Positions 53,825 to 62,968 of a stretch of DNA of 64,000 nucleotides are shown here, one piece after another. The position numbers and the translations under genes are program-made. This stretch comes from Flavipsychrobacter sp. (lineage in GTDB: Bacteria > Bacteroidota > Bacteroidia > Chitinophagales > Chitinophagaceae), in NCBI GenBank assembly GCA_025963465.1, contig JAOQAP010000092.1, positions 1 to 64,000 on the forward strand, given 5' to 3'. Below the pieces are notes generated by a model, which was not told the DNA's origin, searched no databases, and saw only the letters and a program-made list of their open reading frames with translations. Each line of letters starts with the position of its first letter. Positions within the stretch are counted from its first letter, which is position 1.

Positions 53825-54652
53825 CTAATTCTTCTCCGCAATAAAGTTCAATCCAAAGAAGAAGTATTCACGGCGCAGGCCCTTGCCTTCCTGTATCTTT
53901 TGTTCTTTCTTCAGCAGTTCTTCGGGATCTGAGAAACGATAGTGGACGGGGAGAAAATACCGCACGTATTGTACGCTATTATCCTTTATGTGGAACCCAT
54001 TCTTTACAAATAGCTTCGTCCAGTTTTCCAGGCTGCGGATGTTCTCGTTGCCTATCAGTATGTCTTTTTGCAACTTTTCGTCCCAGATGGTGATGATGCG
54101 CTTGTTGCCACGGTATTTATACAGCTTTGCCCGTTGAATAATATTGTTGCCATTCTCTTCCACTGACAGTATTTTGCCATTTTTCTTCAGGCTTTTATTG
54201 AAAATCTGCAGTGCATCGTCTATTGGCTCCAGGTGGTGCAGCGTATCCTGTACTATTATCCAGTCGTAGCTGGCAGGTGCCGGCTGGTTATCAAACAGGT
54301 TTTCGTAAGTGCAGGTGAACAATGAGGTGTCCCCATACTTGCTCCAGTATTCTTTACGCTTTTGTACAGTATCGTAATAAAATTCTAATGTGGTACCGTA
54401 TGTCTTAATCCCATTGAGCGCCAGGAAGATGCAGGTAGTGCCATAACCACAGCCGCAATCCCATATAGACAGGTCTTTGCTGTTGCCTGCCTCTACTATG
54501 TTCTTTTGTATATAACGAAGCCGCTGCAAAAAATAATTCCTGCGAAAATGCCACGAGGACTTTTTGCCCAGGAACTTATAGTAAGGCTGCATTTCTGTAT
54601 GTACTTCCAGTTCTTTAAGCATCAGTTCAAAGAACTGCTCGGGTGACATCAT
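53825..54652 (-). CDS. SAM-dependent class I methyltransferase
   Basis: 275 residues. SAM-binding motif I LSIWDCGCGYGTTCIFLALN (about 60-79), an acidic end of strand 2 (GTTLEFYYDTV), and motif IV-like YDWIIVQDTLHHLEPIDDAL (about 132-151), typical of methyltransferase 11/12-type folds. The substrate is unknown; a C-terminal 100-residue lobe (IRSLENWTKLFVKNGFHIKD) may choose it. Two adjacent ATGs are equally possible as start. Upstream of it lies the recA terminator hairpin. Confidence 0.85.
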   Translation of the reverse strand: MMSPEQFFELMLKELEVHTEMQPYYKFLGKKSSWHFRRNYFLQRLRYIQKNIVEAGNSKDLSIWDCGCGYGTTCIFLALNGIKTYGTTLEFYYDTVQKRKEYWSKYGDTSLFTCTYENLFDNQPAPASYDWIIVQDTLHHLEPIDDALQIFNKSLKKNGKILSVEENGNNIIQRAKLYKYRGNKRIITIWDEKLQKDILIGNENIRSLENWTKLFVKNGFHIKDNSVQYVRYFLPVHYRFSDPEELLKKEQKIQEGKGLRREYFFFGLNFIAEKN

Positions 54653-54714
54653 TGACTAAGAGTAAATTTTCAACGCCAAATGTAATAAGTATAGCGTAGA
54701 CTGCCTAACAATAG

Positions 54715-54741
54715 TAACGCCACGCATCATGCGTGGCGTTA
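54715..54741 (-). terminator. Terminator hairpin after recA
   Basis: 13-bp arms TAACGCCACGCAT (54715-54727) and complement (54729-54741) around one base, 32 bases beyond the recA stop. The T-tract is weak. Confidence 0.6.
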
Positions 54742-54772
54742 TACTTACTAACCATATTTATTTTAAACTCAA

Positions 54773-55660
54773 CTAAGCCACAACCAGCAAAGCTTCACGT
54801 ATACGTGCTTCCATTTCATCCATCACTTCAGGGTTGTCTATCAGGAATTGCTTCACCGCGTCACGGCCCTGGCCAACTTTGCTGTCGCCGTAGCTGAACC
54901 ATGAACCGCTTTTCTGCAGGATACCCAGTTCTACGCCCATATCTATGATCTCGCCCATTTTGCTGATACCCTCACCAAAGATGATATCGAACTCTACCTG
55001 GCGGAAAGGTGGTGCAACTTTGTTTTTTACCACTTTTACACGGGTACGGTTACCACTTGCCACATCACCGTCCTTTATCTGGCTGATACGGCGGATATCC
55101 AGACGTACAGATGCATAGAATTTCAGTGCATTACCACCGGTAGTTGTTTCCGGGTTGCCAAACATCACACCTATCTTCTCACGAAGCTGGTTGATGAATA
55201 TGCAGCAGCAGCCTGTACGGGAAATGGTAGCTGTGAGCTTACGGAGGGCCTGGCTCATCAAACGCGCCTGGAGGCCCATTTTGCTTTCGCCCATTTCGCC
55301 ATCCAGCTCACCCTTAGGTACCAGTGCAGCTACAGAGTCAATAACAACTACATCTACTGCACCTGAAGAGATCAGCCTATCGGCTATTTCCAGGCCCTGC
55401 TCGCCATAGTCTGGCTGAGAGATGATGAGATTGTCTACATCTACACCCAGTTTACGTGCATAGCTGGCATCAAATGCGTGCTCCGCATCTATTATAGCGC
55501 ATATGCCGCCCTTTTTCTGAGCCTGTGCTATAGTATGTATCGCTACGGTCGTTTTACCTGAAGATTCCGGCCCGTATATCTCTATTATACGGCCTCGTGG
55601 CAAGCCGCCCACACCCAGTGCCACATCAAGCCCTATAGAGCCTGTGCTGATCACATCCAT
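54773..55660 (-). CDS. recA: RecA recombinase core (open frame from an internal ATG)
   Basis: 295 residues that match RecA from [20 protein letters not shown] to the C-terminus: Walker [23 protein letters not shown] (Walker B), loop L2 [19 protein letters not shown], and the C-terminal domain [15 protein letters not shown]. It promotes homologous strand exchange and LexA-type self-cleavage. As read, it lacks the N-terminal helix (about 41 residues) needed for filament assembly. That segment is encoded in frame upstream but is broken by two TAG codons (separate entry). Either this truncated form is made from the internal ATG, the TAGs are read through, or the sequence has errors. The core itself looks intact and conserved. 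Confidence 0.93.
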   Translation of the reverse strand: MDVISTGSIGLDVALGVGGLPRGRIIEIYGPESSGKTTVAIHTIAQAQKKGGICAIIDAEHAFDASYARKLGVDVDNLIISQPDYGEQGLEIADRLISSGAVDVVVIDSVAALVPKGELDGEMGESKMGLQARLMSQALRKLTATISRTGCCCIFINQLREKIGVMFGNPETTTGGNALKFYASVRLDIRRISQIKDGDVASGNRTRVKVVKNKVAPPFRQVEFDIIFGEGISKMGEIIDMGVELGILQKSGSWFSYGDSKVGQGRDAVKQFLIDNPEVMDEMEARIREALLVVA

Positions 55661-55783
55661 CTATTCACTCTGCTGGTCGCCAAGCATCATCACTGATCCT
55701 ATACCGAAGTCTTTCTCGATCTAGTCGAGTGCCAGCTTCAAAACTTTTAATTTATCGTCCGCCATGTTCGTATTTTTAGCCAT
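55661..55783 (-). pseudogene. recA: recA N-terminal segment interrupted by two in-frame TAG codons
   Basis: From ATG 55783 the frame reads MAKNTNMADDKLKVLKLALD, TAG (55721-55723), IEKDFGIGSVMMLGDQQSE, TAG (55661-55663), then straight into MDVISTG of the core. Flanking residues match normal RecA N-termini (LxxxxIEKxFGxGS), so only the two codons, and an Ile where RecA has Lys in FGKGS, are abnormal. A full promoter sits just upstream. The total would be 336 codons, the normal RecA length. Confidence 0.85.
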
Positions 55784-55795
55784 GAAATATTTTAC

Positions 55796-55803
55796 CAAAA
55801 TTA
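55796..55803 (-). promoter_or_regulatory. Promoter -7 element of recA
   Basis: Minus-strand TAATTTTG, an exact TAnnTTTG match, 12 bases before the canonical recA ATG at 55783; a TTG is 22 bases farther upstream (55826-55828). It shows that the native start is the upstream ATG, not the internal one. Confidence 0.55.
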
Positions 55804-55997
55804 CCTCAAAAAGGTTCTCCTAAATCAATTTTAAAAAGAAGATATCCACAATTTTTGAAACCGACGTATACCATTACTGTATTACATTACAGCCGATTTT
55901 TTGCGCATTTTGTTGGTAAGTCTGGAGCTGTTTTGGGGTGGAAAGAGGTGTAATTGTCGTTTCCGGGGGGGTAAAATCAGCAAATAGCTTTATACGA

Positions 55998-56027
55998 AAC
56001 AGGGCTGTGCATTTGCACAGCCCTGTT
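55998..56027. terminator. Terminator after the 155-residue orphan gene
   Basis: 14-bp arms AACAGGGCTGTGCA (55998-56011) and complement (56014-56027) with a 2-base centre, 24 bases past the stop of the minus-strand gene ending at 56051. Confidence 0.7.
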
Positions 56028-56050
56028 GAAAATAGAGAAAGAGGGTATTA

Positions 56051-56518
56051 TCAGGCTGCGTTTTTTTGACCATTCTGTATATGCATCAATGTGTAGCCCT
56101 GCGCTGTTATAGGGTCTACGAGCATATTCTCTGTCCGCACACTAAAGAGGAAGTGAATATCGAAATTATCATCGTGTTGCATGTATTGCTCAGCTAAGAG
56201 CCTTGCTGCATGTATCTTAGGCGACAAATAATCCTTACGCTCTACCAGCAATAATATATGGAAGGATGTACCCTCATCAATACGCAGGTAGGTAATAGGT
56301 ACAGGTATTGAAAACCTGTCATTAAGTGCCTCTATTAATTGCTCGGCCCTAAGTGCTACCAATGGCAGATTATAGGAAATAGATCTACGACGGGTGTCTT
56401 CTTTTGAATGATAATTCAATGAAGGCATTGCTTCTTCTGGCACTATCCATCCGCTTGGTGGATTCAATTGCTCTTCTATGTTTCCTTGTGCCGCTATATT
56501 CGAGATGTTGCTTATCAT
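56051..56518 (-). CDS. Hypothetical protein
   Basis: 155 residues, not recognised. No signal peptide or membrane helix. An N-terminal disordered-looking part (GNIEEQLNPPSGWIVPEEAM) is followed by a mixed alpha/beta region with VALRAEQLIEALNDRFSIPV, FHILLLVERKDYLSPKIHAA and FDIHFLFSVRTEN, suggesting one compact cytoplasmic domain. It stands alone, with a terminator downstream and 292 bases of A+T-rich DNA upstream. No function is proposed. Confidence 0.7.
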   Translation of the reverse strand: MISNISNIAAQGNIEEQLNPPSGWIVPEEAMPSLNYHSKEDTRRRSISYNLPLVALRAEQLIEALNDRFSIPVPITYLRIDEGTSFHILLLVERKDYLSPKIHAARLLAEQYMQHDDNFDIHFLFSVRTENMLVDPITAQGYTLMHIQNGQKNAA

Positions 56519-56810
56519 GGTCGTTTGGTTTGGGTTATCAATAATTTATACTCAATTACCGAGTAATAAATAACTGTACCAACATGCCCCGTTAGTTGGT
56601 AACATTTACCTAATAATCAATGGTTTTAATATCAAAAAAATATAATTTCTAATTGATTATAAAGCATAAAATAATACAGGTATGTAGTATTAACAGGGTG
56701 TTGGCACTATTATAGTACATCAAAATCTGCTTAACGAGTTATAAACGTTATTTTCAGATGCCCCGACGGATATTTGACAAAGTTTTTAGCCCTCACCGGA
56801 AATAAATAAG

Positions 56811-57443
56811 ATGACCGACAAAACCAGTGATGCAGATAAAAAGATTACTGATGAGTACAACCTGCGTACACTCATTAATAATATAGATGACCCCATATGG
56901 CTGGTGGATGCAGACTATATTATTATTGAGTGCAATATTGCGTTTGGTAAATGGGTGCACTGTTTTATAGGTACAACACTCACCAACGGTGACCATGTAT
57001 TGCATAACGGACAGAATAAGGCATACCAGGAAAAGTTTGAAATGTGCTACCAGCTGGCATTGAGCGGACGGTCGTTCCAGACGGTAGAAGACATGCAGGT
57101 TGGCAAGGACACAAGATATACCAGTGTGACCTTTAAGCCTGTTTATGAAAATGATAAGGTGGTAAGGGTAAGCTGTTATGCAAGGGATATTACAGAACAA
57201 CGAAAACACCTGCTGAAAATAGAGGAACAAAATACTGCACTAAGGGAAATAGCATTTATAGAATCGCATAAGGTGCGTGGCCCGGTTACTACCATTATGG
57301 GGTTGGAGCAATTGTTTAATCACGAAGACTTCACCGATCCTATCAATAAAATAATCGTTGAAGGCATATCGAGAACTACTAAAGACCTGGACCTGATAGT
57401 GAGAGAGGTGGTACTGAAATCAAATGCAATCGACAAGACTTAA
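56811..57443 (+). CDS. PAS-domain protein with DHp-like tail lacking an ATPase
   Basis: 210 residues. A PAS domain (about 17-125; LRTLINNIDDPIWLVDADYI and VTFKPVYENDKVVRVSCYAR then DITEQRK), a short coiled coil, then HKVRGPVTTIMGLEQLF with His153 at the H-box position and about 57 further residues. No HATPase_c domain follows; the protein ends at DKT*. No membrane segment, so cytoplasmic. The tail is strikingly like that of the TPR sensor at 38987-40708. It may be a sensory phospho-acceptor that needs a partner kinase, or a signalling scaffold (inference). Confidence 0.85.
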   Translation: MTDKTSDADKKITDEYNLRTLINNIDDPIWLVDADYIIIECNIAFGKWVHCFIGTTLTNGDHVLHNGQNKAYQEKFEMCYQLALSGRSFQTVEDMQVGKDTRYTSVTFKPVYENDKVVRVSCYARDITEQRKHLLKIEEQNTALREIAFIESHKVRGPVTTIMGLEQLFNHEDFTDPINKIIVEGISRTTKDLDLIVREVVLKSNAIDKT

Positions 57444-57446
57444 GCT

Positions 57447-58529
57447 TTATCGGACTATCTGCACATAACCGCTAAAAGTGCCAGACGTAATACGAGCCAA
57501 ATAAGTACCCGAGGGAAATAGGCGAATGTCAAGTTCACGACTGTTTATAAAAGTACCTGTTTTCTTTCCCTGCATATCATACACCTGCACAATAAAATTT
57601 GTCCAGCCTTTCGGCAAAGATAATTTAACGATACCATCTGCGGAGGGATTGGGGTAAACACTAATGGTGCTGTTTGCACGTGTTGCATTATGGACGGCCG
57701 CACTGGTGTCTACAGGTGGCGGTGGCGGCGGTGTAGCCGTATCAATGAATTTATCGCGGTAGCGAATGCTGGTTATTGTTTCTGTGCTGCCTGTCACTAT
57801 ACTTGTTACCCATAGCAGGGGGTAGTGTTCACCATTAGCCAGCCATTTATACTCCACTGTATTACGCGGAACGGGTGCAAAGCCGGTAGTACCTATAGTA
57901 ACAGAATCCATTTCAAATATTTGTGACCTTACCCTTATGCATGCTGTAGAGGAAGCCAGGAAAGGAGTAAGAATGGTACCCCAGGCGTCTACCCGCGTGC
58001 TTCTATAGCCTGTCTGCAATATGCTGCCCACGCCGGGCAGGTCTACATTTAGCTCATAGGCATCACTGTCTGTGCGCAGGTATGATAGCGGGAAATGATA
58101 CCATACATCAGGCAATGCGTAATTGGCCGGAGTTGGGGTGCCTGTTACTTCCCCGGCAAAAGCCTGTGCTATAAAGCTATCTGTAGTGTTCTGAAAAAAC
58201 GTGTATGTATTGTATACAGGCAATACCCCGGGGATAGTATCTGCAACCTTATAGCCATATGCGCCGGCATCTATAATAGTACCGTAAGATGAATTTACTG
58301 CTGTAGCTGTTTTAAAGGTATCAACGCCCTGCGATATAGAGGTAAGTGCGTAGTGCCATGTCATGCTTAATCCGCTATCTCCCGGGTTGATGTGGGTAGC
58401 GGGAGAAGCATTGCTATACCGTAATGTGTCGCCCAATACCGGCATGTCGGCAGATGTGATGACCACCATCTGCGAAAAAGCAGGCCGGCAGCAAAGCAAC
58501 AAGGCAAATAAGGGTAACAGGCAACGCAT
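57447..58529 (-). CDS. Secreted hypothetical protein with T9SS sorting domain
   Basis: 360 residues: signal peptide MRCLLPLFALLLCCRPAFS, a mature domain of about 245 residues not assigned to a family (GDTLRYSNASPATHINPGDS, strand-rich, YHFPLSYLRTDSDAYELNVD), a proline-rich linker TPPPPPPVDT, and a T9SS sorting domain at about 285-360 (ISVYPNPSADGIVKLSLPKG ... LFPSGTYLARITS). Similar proteins of unknown function are widespread in Bacteroidota. The stop is 3 bases from the convergent PAS gene. Confidence 0.85.
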   Translation of the reverse strand: MRCLLPLFALLLCCRPAFSQMVVITSADMPVLGDTLRYSNASPATHINPGDSGLSMTWHYALTSISQGVDTFKTATAVNSSYGTIIDAGAYGYKVADTIPGVLPVYNTYTFFQNTTDSFIAQAFAGEVTGTPTPANYALPDVWYHFPLSYLRTDSDAYELNVDLPGVGSILQTGYRSTRVDAWGTILTPFLASSTACIRVRSQIFEMDSVTIGTTGFAPVPRNTVEYKWLANGEHYPLLWVTSIVTGSTETITSIRYRDKFIDTATPPPPPPVDTSAAVHNATRANSTISVYPNPSADGIVKLSLPKGWTNFIVQVYDMQGKKTGTFINSRELDIRLFPSGTYLARITSGTFSGYVQIVR

Positions 58530-58623
58530 GAAATTTATTTATCCAAATATAGGAAATATAGCGCACCCCGGGACTAGGTATACCGCATGCTTGCTATATT
58601 TACATACACTTTAAAGCTACCAG

Positions 58624-60255
58624 TTGAAAAACTATATAGTATTAGCCATTTGTTTTTTATTGCTGTTCTGCTCCTGCCGGGATAAACAGCATGCAGACCT
58701 GATATTGCATCATGGCAGGGTATATACTGTAGATAGTGGTTTCAGTATTGCAGAGGCATTTGCGGTGAAGGATGGAAAGATAATTGCCACCGGCAAAAAT
58801 GAAGAAATACTCAACCACTTTGTGGCTGATAGCATGGCAGATGCGCATGGCAATGCTGTGTACCCGGGATTTATAGACGCCCATGCGCACTTCGTAGGTT
58901 ATGGCCGTACGCTGTTTGAAGTGAACCTGTATGACTGCAAGACATGGGAAGAGGCTGTACAGAGAGTAAAGATATTTGAACAGGAGCACCCGGCAGAAGG
59001 ATGGATAAGAGGCAGAGGGTGGGACCAGAACAAATTTCCCGGTCATGTATACCCCGATAATGCTGCGCTTAATGAGCTGTTTCCCGGTAAGCCTGTTGTG
59101 CTGGACCGGATAGACGGCCATGCAGCAATAGCCAATGCCAAAGCGCTGGAACTGGCAGGGATAAAAGCTGATCAGGAAATAGAAGGCGGTAACATAACAA
59201 CCAAAGATGGCAAGCTGACCGGCCTGCTGATAGATAATGCGGTGGACCTGGTTACAAAGGCAATACCACCGGCAGCTAAAGCGACCTATGAAAAATGGCT
59301 GACAGCAGCACAGCGCAATTGTTTTGCTCAAGGCCTGACGACCATTACCGACTGTGGCCTGATGTATACAGATGTGAACATGATAGATACCCTGCAACGG
59401 GAAGGCAAACTGCTGATGCGGCTATATGTGATGCTGAGTGATGATACGGCTAACCTGAATCGGTACCTGCCGAAGGGACCTTACAAGACCGATCGCCTGT
59501 ACGTGAAAGGAATAAAGGCATATGCTGATGGCGCATTAGGCAGCCGTGGAGCATGCCTTCTGGCGCCATATAATGACCAGCAAGGCTGGGCAGGTTTCCT
59601 GCTGAGCAAGCCTGCGCATTACGACTCACTGGCGCAGCTATTGGTGAATACAGACTTTCAGCTGTGTACTCATGCCATAGGTGATAGCGGAAACCGTATG
59701 GTGCTAAATGTATATAGCAAGTACCTGAAAGGGAAGAATGATAAACGATGGAGAATAGAGCATGCACAGGTAGTGAACAAAGAGGATTTTGACCTGTTTG
59801 GCAAAGCCTCTGTAATACCATCTGTGCAGCCGACCCATGCCACCAGCGATATGTACTGGGCAACAGATCGAATAGGTATTGACAGGCTCAAAGGTGCATA
59901 TGCCTACAAACAGCTGTTGCAGCAGAATGGATGGTTGCCATTAGGCACAGACTTCCCGGTAGAGGATATATCTCCCATCAAAACATTTTATGCGGCAGTT
60001 GTGCGGAAGGATGCTAAAGGCTTTCCTGCAGGTGGCTTTCAAATGGAAAATGCGCTCTCCAGAGAACAGGCCATAAGAGGTATGACCATATGGGCAGCAA
60101 AGGCTGATTGTATGGAACAGGAGATAGGGAGCATAGAAGCAGGAAAAAAAGCAGACTTTATAATACTGGATAAAGACCTCATGCAGGTGGGAGAAGGAGA
60201 TATGTTATCAGCAAAAGTTGTGGGTACTTACCTCGGTGGAATGAAGGTTTATTGA
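58624..60255 (+). CDS. Amidohydrolase family lipoprotein (YtcJ-like)
   Basis: 543 residues starting at TTG 58624; no ATG gives a sensible protein, and this start provides a signal peptide with lipobox LLLFCSC (Cys18). Amidohydrolase 3-type metal motifs: YPGFIDAHAHFVGYGR, KGIKAYADGALGSRGACLL, CTHAIGDSGNRMVLN, RIEHAQV and LGTDFPVEDISPI. The closing KKADFIILDKDLMQVGEGDM is typical. Substrate unknown; the family includes N-substituted formamide or aminoacylase-like enzymes. Predicted to be anchored in the periplasm or on the surface, unlike the usual cytoplasmic relatives. A 28-base gap leads to the next plus-strand gene. Confidence 0.9.
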   Translation: MKNYIVLAICFLLLFCSCRDKQHADLILHHGRVYTVDSGFSIAEAFAVKDGKIIATGKNEEILNHFVADSMADAHGNAVYPGFIDAHAHFVGYGRTLFEVNLYDCKTWEEAVQRVKIFEQEHPAEGWIRGRGWDQNKFPGHVYPDNAALNELFPGKPVVLDRIDGHAAIANAKALELAGIKADQEIEGGNITTKDGKLTGLLIDNAVDLVTKAIPPAAKATYEKWLTAAQRNCFAQGLTTITDCGLMYTDVNMIDTLQREGKLLMRLYVMLSDDTANLNRYLPKGPYKTDRLYVKGIKAYADGALGSRGACLLAPYNDQQGWAGFLLSKPAHYDSLAQLLVNTDFQLCTHAIGDSGNRMVLNVYSKYLKGKNDKRWRIEHAQVVNKEDFDLFGKASVIPSVQPTHATSDMYWATDRIGIDRLKGAYAYKQLLQQNGWLPLGTDFPVEDISPIKTFYAAVVRKDAKGFPAGGFQMENALSREQAIRGMTIWAAKADCMEQEIGSIEAGKKADFIILDKDLMQVGEGDMLSAKVVGTYLGGMKVY

Positions 60256-60283
60256 GAATAATTACTGGCATAATAATATAGCT

Positions 60284-60817
60284 ATGGAAACTGTTACAAA
60301 GACTTCTAACGATGTATTGCTTGACCAACTTGCCACTTTCATTAATGAGATAGGTATAGCCTGCAGGTCCGGCACTCTTTCTGGCGATACTTTTCTTCCC
60401 GGTGTAGATATACAGCAGGGCACAATTATCTATGATGTAGGCAAGCTAAAATACCCCGGTGATCTGCTGCATGAGGCGGGACATATTGCTGTTTTGCTTG
60501 CCGAGCACAGGACAGTGGCGCAAAGCCCTGACGACCTGTTTGGAAACATTGGCCCTGAAGCGGCGGAAATGGCTGCTATAGCATGGTCGTGGGCAGCAAT
60601 AAAATATTTAGAAATCCCTCCCGAAGTTGTTTTTCACGAGCATGGTTATAAGGGTGGTTCAGAGTCGATAATGGAAAATTTCAGTAACGGAAAATATTTT
60701 GGAGTGCCGATGCTGCAATGGATGGGGATGACAAAAGAACCTAAAAGAGACATTGCCGCAGATGAGCACACTTTTCCGGGGATGATGCACTGGCTGAACC
60801 CTGGCAAAAACGGGTAG
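60284..60817 (+). CDS. Hypothetical protein with HEAGH zinc-site-like motif
   Basis: 177 residues, not recognised. It contains LLHEAGHIAVLLAEHR (HEXXH with His63, Glu64, His67), the form of zinc metallopeptidase active sites, and a possible third ligand in GPEAAEMAAIAWSWAA (about 93-108). No signal peptide or membrane helix, so it would be cytoplasmic. It follows the amidohydrolase gene by 28 bases and may be in one unit with it. Protease activity is a guess from the motif only. Confidence 0.7.
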   Translation: METVTKTSNDVLLDQLATFINEIGIACRSGTLSGDTFLPGVDIQQGTIIYDVGKLKYPGDLLHEAGHIAVLLAEHRTVAQSPDDLFGNIGPEAAEMAAIAWSWAAIKYLEIPPEVVFHEHGYKGGSESIMENFSNGKYFGVPMLQWMGMTKEPKRDIAADEHTFPGMMHWLNPGKNG

Positions 60818-60825
60818 ACGGCACA

Positions 60826-62934
60826 TTATTTTTTTACTTCGTCCTCATCTTCTTTGCCTCCTATATTGAATAGCCTGTACGCAAGCGCAGTGCCTGTTTC
60901 CTCCGCTTTCTGCCATGCAAAAGCCTGCTTGTTCACTATGTAGTTGCCGGCCTTATCCAGCACATAATAGGTGATGTCTTTCCTTTTGCCATTCCTGCTA
61001 AAGATGACGTAAGCATTTACTGCAGGTATGCTGCTGTTCGTTACCCAGTTAATACTGCAGCTTCTCAATCTTTGCTCTACTGCTTTATCTACATCGCCGC
61101 TTATATGCAGTACCATATTGGCGGGCATTCCTGTATAAGGCACCAGTTGAGGGTATAGTATATACATACGGTACAGCCAATCGTTTTGTGCAGCTATGTT
61201 CTTTTGTTCGCGGGCACATTCAGCCTCGGCCTGGTACACACGGGCAAGAAACAACCGTTCGTAATCCTCATCTATATTCGGGTCTTTCAATATTTTATCC
61301 AGTATTCGTTTGGCATCTGTGTGTTTTCCCTGCTGTATCTTGAGACGCGCTACGAACAATGCGAAGTATTTACGGATGCTTTCCCTGTTATCATTAACAG
61401 CAGACTTTTCGAAATTGCGTACAAAATACCCGGTACTGAAATCGTGAATGAGGTACCATATCTCGTCCCAGGATACTGTGCTTTCTGTAGAGAATAATTT
61501 GTAGATGACCCTGTCCCTTTCCGGGTTTTGTGCAAACTGGTTAATGATAAGGAACTGCTGCAGGTATTTTTCTCCCAGCTTTTTTGCCATGCTGAGCAAT
61601 ACATTCGGGTTGTACCACCAGTTGCTATGCTCGAATTGTTCCATCTGCCATGATTGCTCTTTGTGGATGAGCTTCAGCAGCTGTATACTAAAGTCATAAT
61701 GTCCCTGTCCCAGGGTAGTGCCTATATGCAGTTCTTTAAATTCCGCCGCCTTATCTGCATAGCGTTGGGATTCACTGATCTGTCCATCATACAGCATAGC
61801 GCGGGATAGGGCGATATTGTACCAGCCATAGCCGGGTGTAGAACCGGCGGCTTTTACCATGTTCTTTGCCAGTAATACTCCTGCTTTAGGCTTTGCTTTA
61901 TAAATGTCCAGTATGCTTGAATAGTATGCCCATTCCTGCAGGCGCTTGTCACCTGATTCCAGCCGTGAAGCCAGATCGTATTCTGCTTCTTGTGTTCTGA
62001 ATTCGCCAATAACGCCAAGGAAGTTCGCAAAGTTGTTGTGCGGCAGCCTGTTTGCTTTACGCTGCAACTCGTAGTAGTACTTTGCCGAGTCTATATTGAA
62101 ATCATAGCTGCAGAGCATTGCTTTGTAGAAATACACAGATAGTTTTTCCCGTTCTTCGTTTCCACGCATGTATGGAAAAACCGGCTCCAGTCCTACATTC
62201 AAAGCTTTATTTTTTGCTATCACTATCAGCGCAGTATCCAGGTAGCGATTGGCAAGCCGTTCATTTTCATCGATAGAATTTTTCAGGAAAGAATATTTAG
62301 CGCTGGTATAGAAACGATTACGGTGTACGGTCCATGCCATGTAATTATAGGTATCCATATAATAGCTGGCCTGGAATTTCCATTTTTTCATCCGCTGTAG
62401 TAACTGGAATACCTTATCCGGCTGATCTGTATTGCTGTAGCAGGTCATCAGGTAGTAAGCGATCATGGTATAATCAGGAAACAGCATTTTTATGGGATAC
62501 AACACCAGTGGCTGATCTGTGCGTGTGGCCAGCGCTTTGGAATAGTCATGCTCCATAAGTGCAAGTGCACGTTCCAATGGAATTGCTGCATTCTTATAAC
62601 CCAGAAAATCTGCCGCGTGATTGTACTTATACACGCCTTCATACATCCAGCCCACATAGTAAGTACTGTCTATTCGTTTGAACTCGCGGGAGCGGGGTAG
62701 TGCATCCTCACTTTCTATGTTCTCTATCTGGCGTTTTGCATCTATATCAAAATATCGCTGCTGCATTTTTCCCGGCGGGTGCGGCGGCATTAGTTGTGGA
62801 GGCAATTGCGGCAACTGGGGTACAGGTCGTGTACCGTGATTTTCTGTTCTGTTTTGAGCAATACCATGAGTGGCACACAGGCAGAAAGCCAGTATGCAGC
62901 AAATCATCATCGTTCTGTTGCGCTCAAAATTCAA
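60826..62934 (-). CDS. Large secreted TPR-like protein next to MoxR
   Basis: 702 residues. Start taken as TTG 62934 because it supplies a basic N-region (MNFERNRT) before the hydrophobic MMICCILAFCLCATHGIAQ; an ATG eight codons downstream (62910) is possible. After a proline-rich stretch (PQLPQLPPQLMPPHPP, about 38-54), the protein is alpha-helical with TPR-like repeats and many Tyr/Trp (AIPLERALALMEHDYSKALA, SAKYSFLKNSIDENERLANR, ARVYQAEAECAREQKNIAAQ). No enzymatic motif. It lies 34 bases after a MoxR ATPase gene in the same direction, so it is probably co-transcribed and may be a client or partner (inference). Confidence 0.8.
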   Translation of the reverse strand: MNFERNRTMMICCILAFCLCATHGIAQNRTENHGTRPVPQLPQLPPQLMPPHPPGKMQQRYFDIDAKRQIENIESEDALPRSREFKRIDSTYYVGWMYEGVYKYNHAADFLGYKNAAIPLERALALMEHDYSKALATRTDQPLVLYPIKMLFPDYTMIAYYLMTCYSNTDQPDKVFQLLQRMKKWKFQASYYMDTYNYMAWTVHRNRFYTSAKYSFLKNSIDENERLANRYLDTALIVIAKNKALNVGLEPVFPYMRGNEEREKLSVYFYKAMLCSYDFNIDSAKYYYELQRKANRLPHNNFANFLGVIGEFRTQEAEYDLASRLESGDKRLQEWAYYSSILDIYKAKPKAGVLLAKNMVKAAGSTPGYGWYNIALSRAMLYDGQISESQRYADKAAEFKELHIGTTLGQGHYDFSIQLLKLIHKEQSWQMEQFEHSNWWYNPNVLLSMAKKLGEKYLQQFLIINQFAQNPERDRVIYKLFSTESTVSWDEIWYLIHDFSTGYFVRNFEKSAVNDNRESIRKYFALFVARLKIQQGKHTDAKRILDKILKDPNIDEDYERLFLARVYQAEAECAREQKNIAAQNDWLYRMYILYPQLVPYTGMPANMVLHISGDVDKAVEQRLRSCSINWVTNSSIPAVNAYVIFSRNGKRKDITYYVLDKAGNYIVNKQAFAWQKAEETGTALAYRLFNIGGKEDEDEVKK

Positions 62935-62968
62935 GGTGTCAAAAATTAAACGGCTAAAACCGGATAGC

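Noticed and set aside
54773-55783. Genome-wide TAG recoding as the explanation for recA
   Set aside because: TAG is the natural stop of several intact genes (for example those ending at 5737, 53775, 51270 and 60817), so a global reassignment does not fit.
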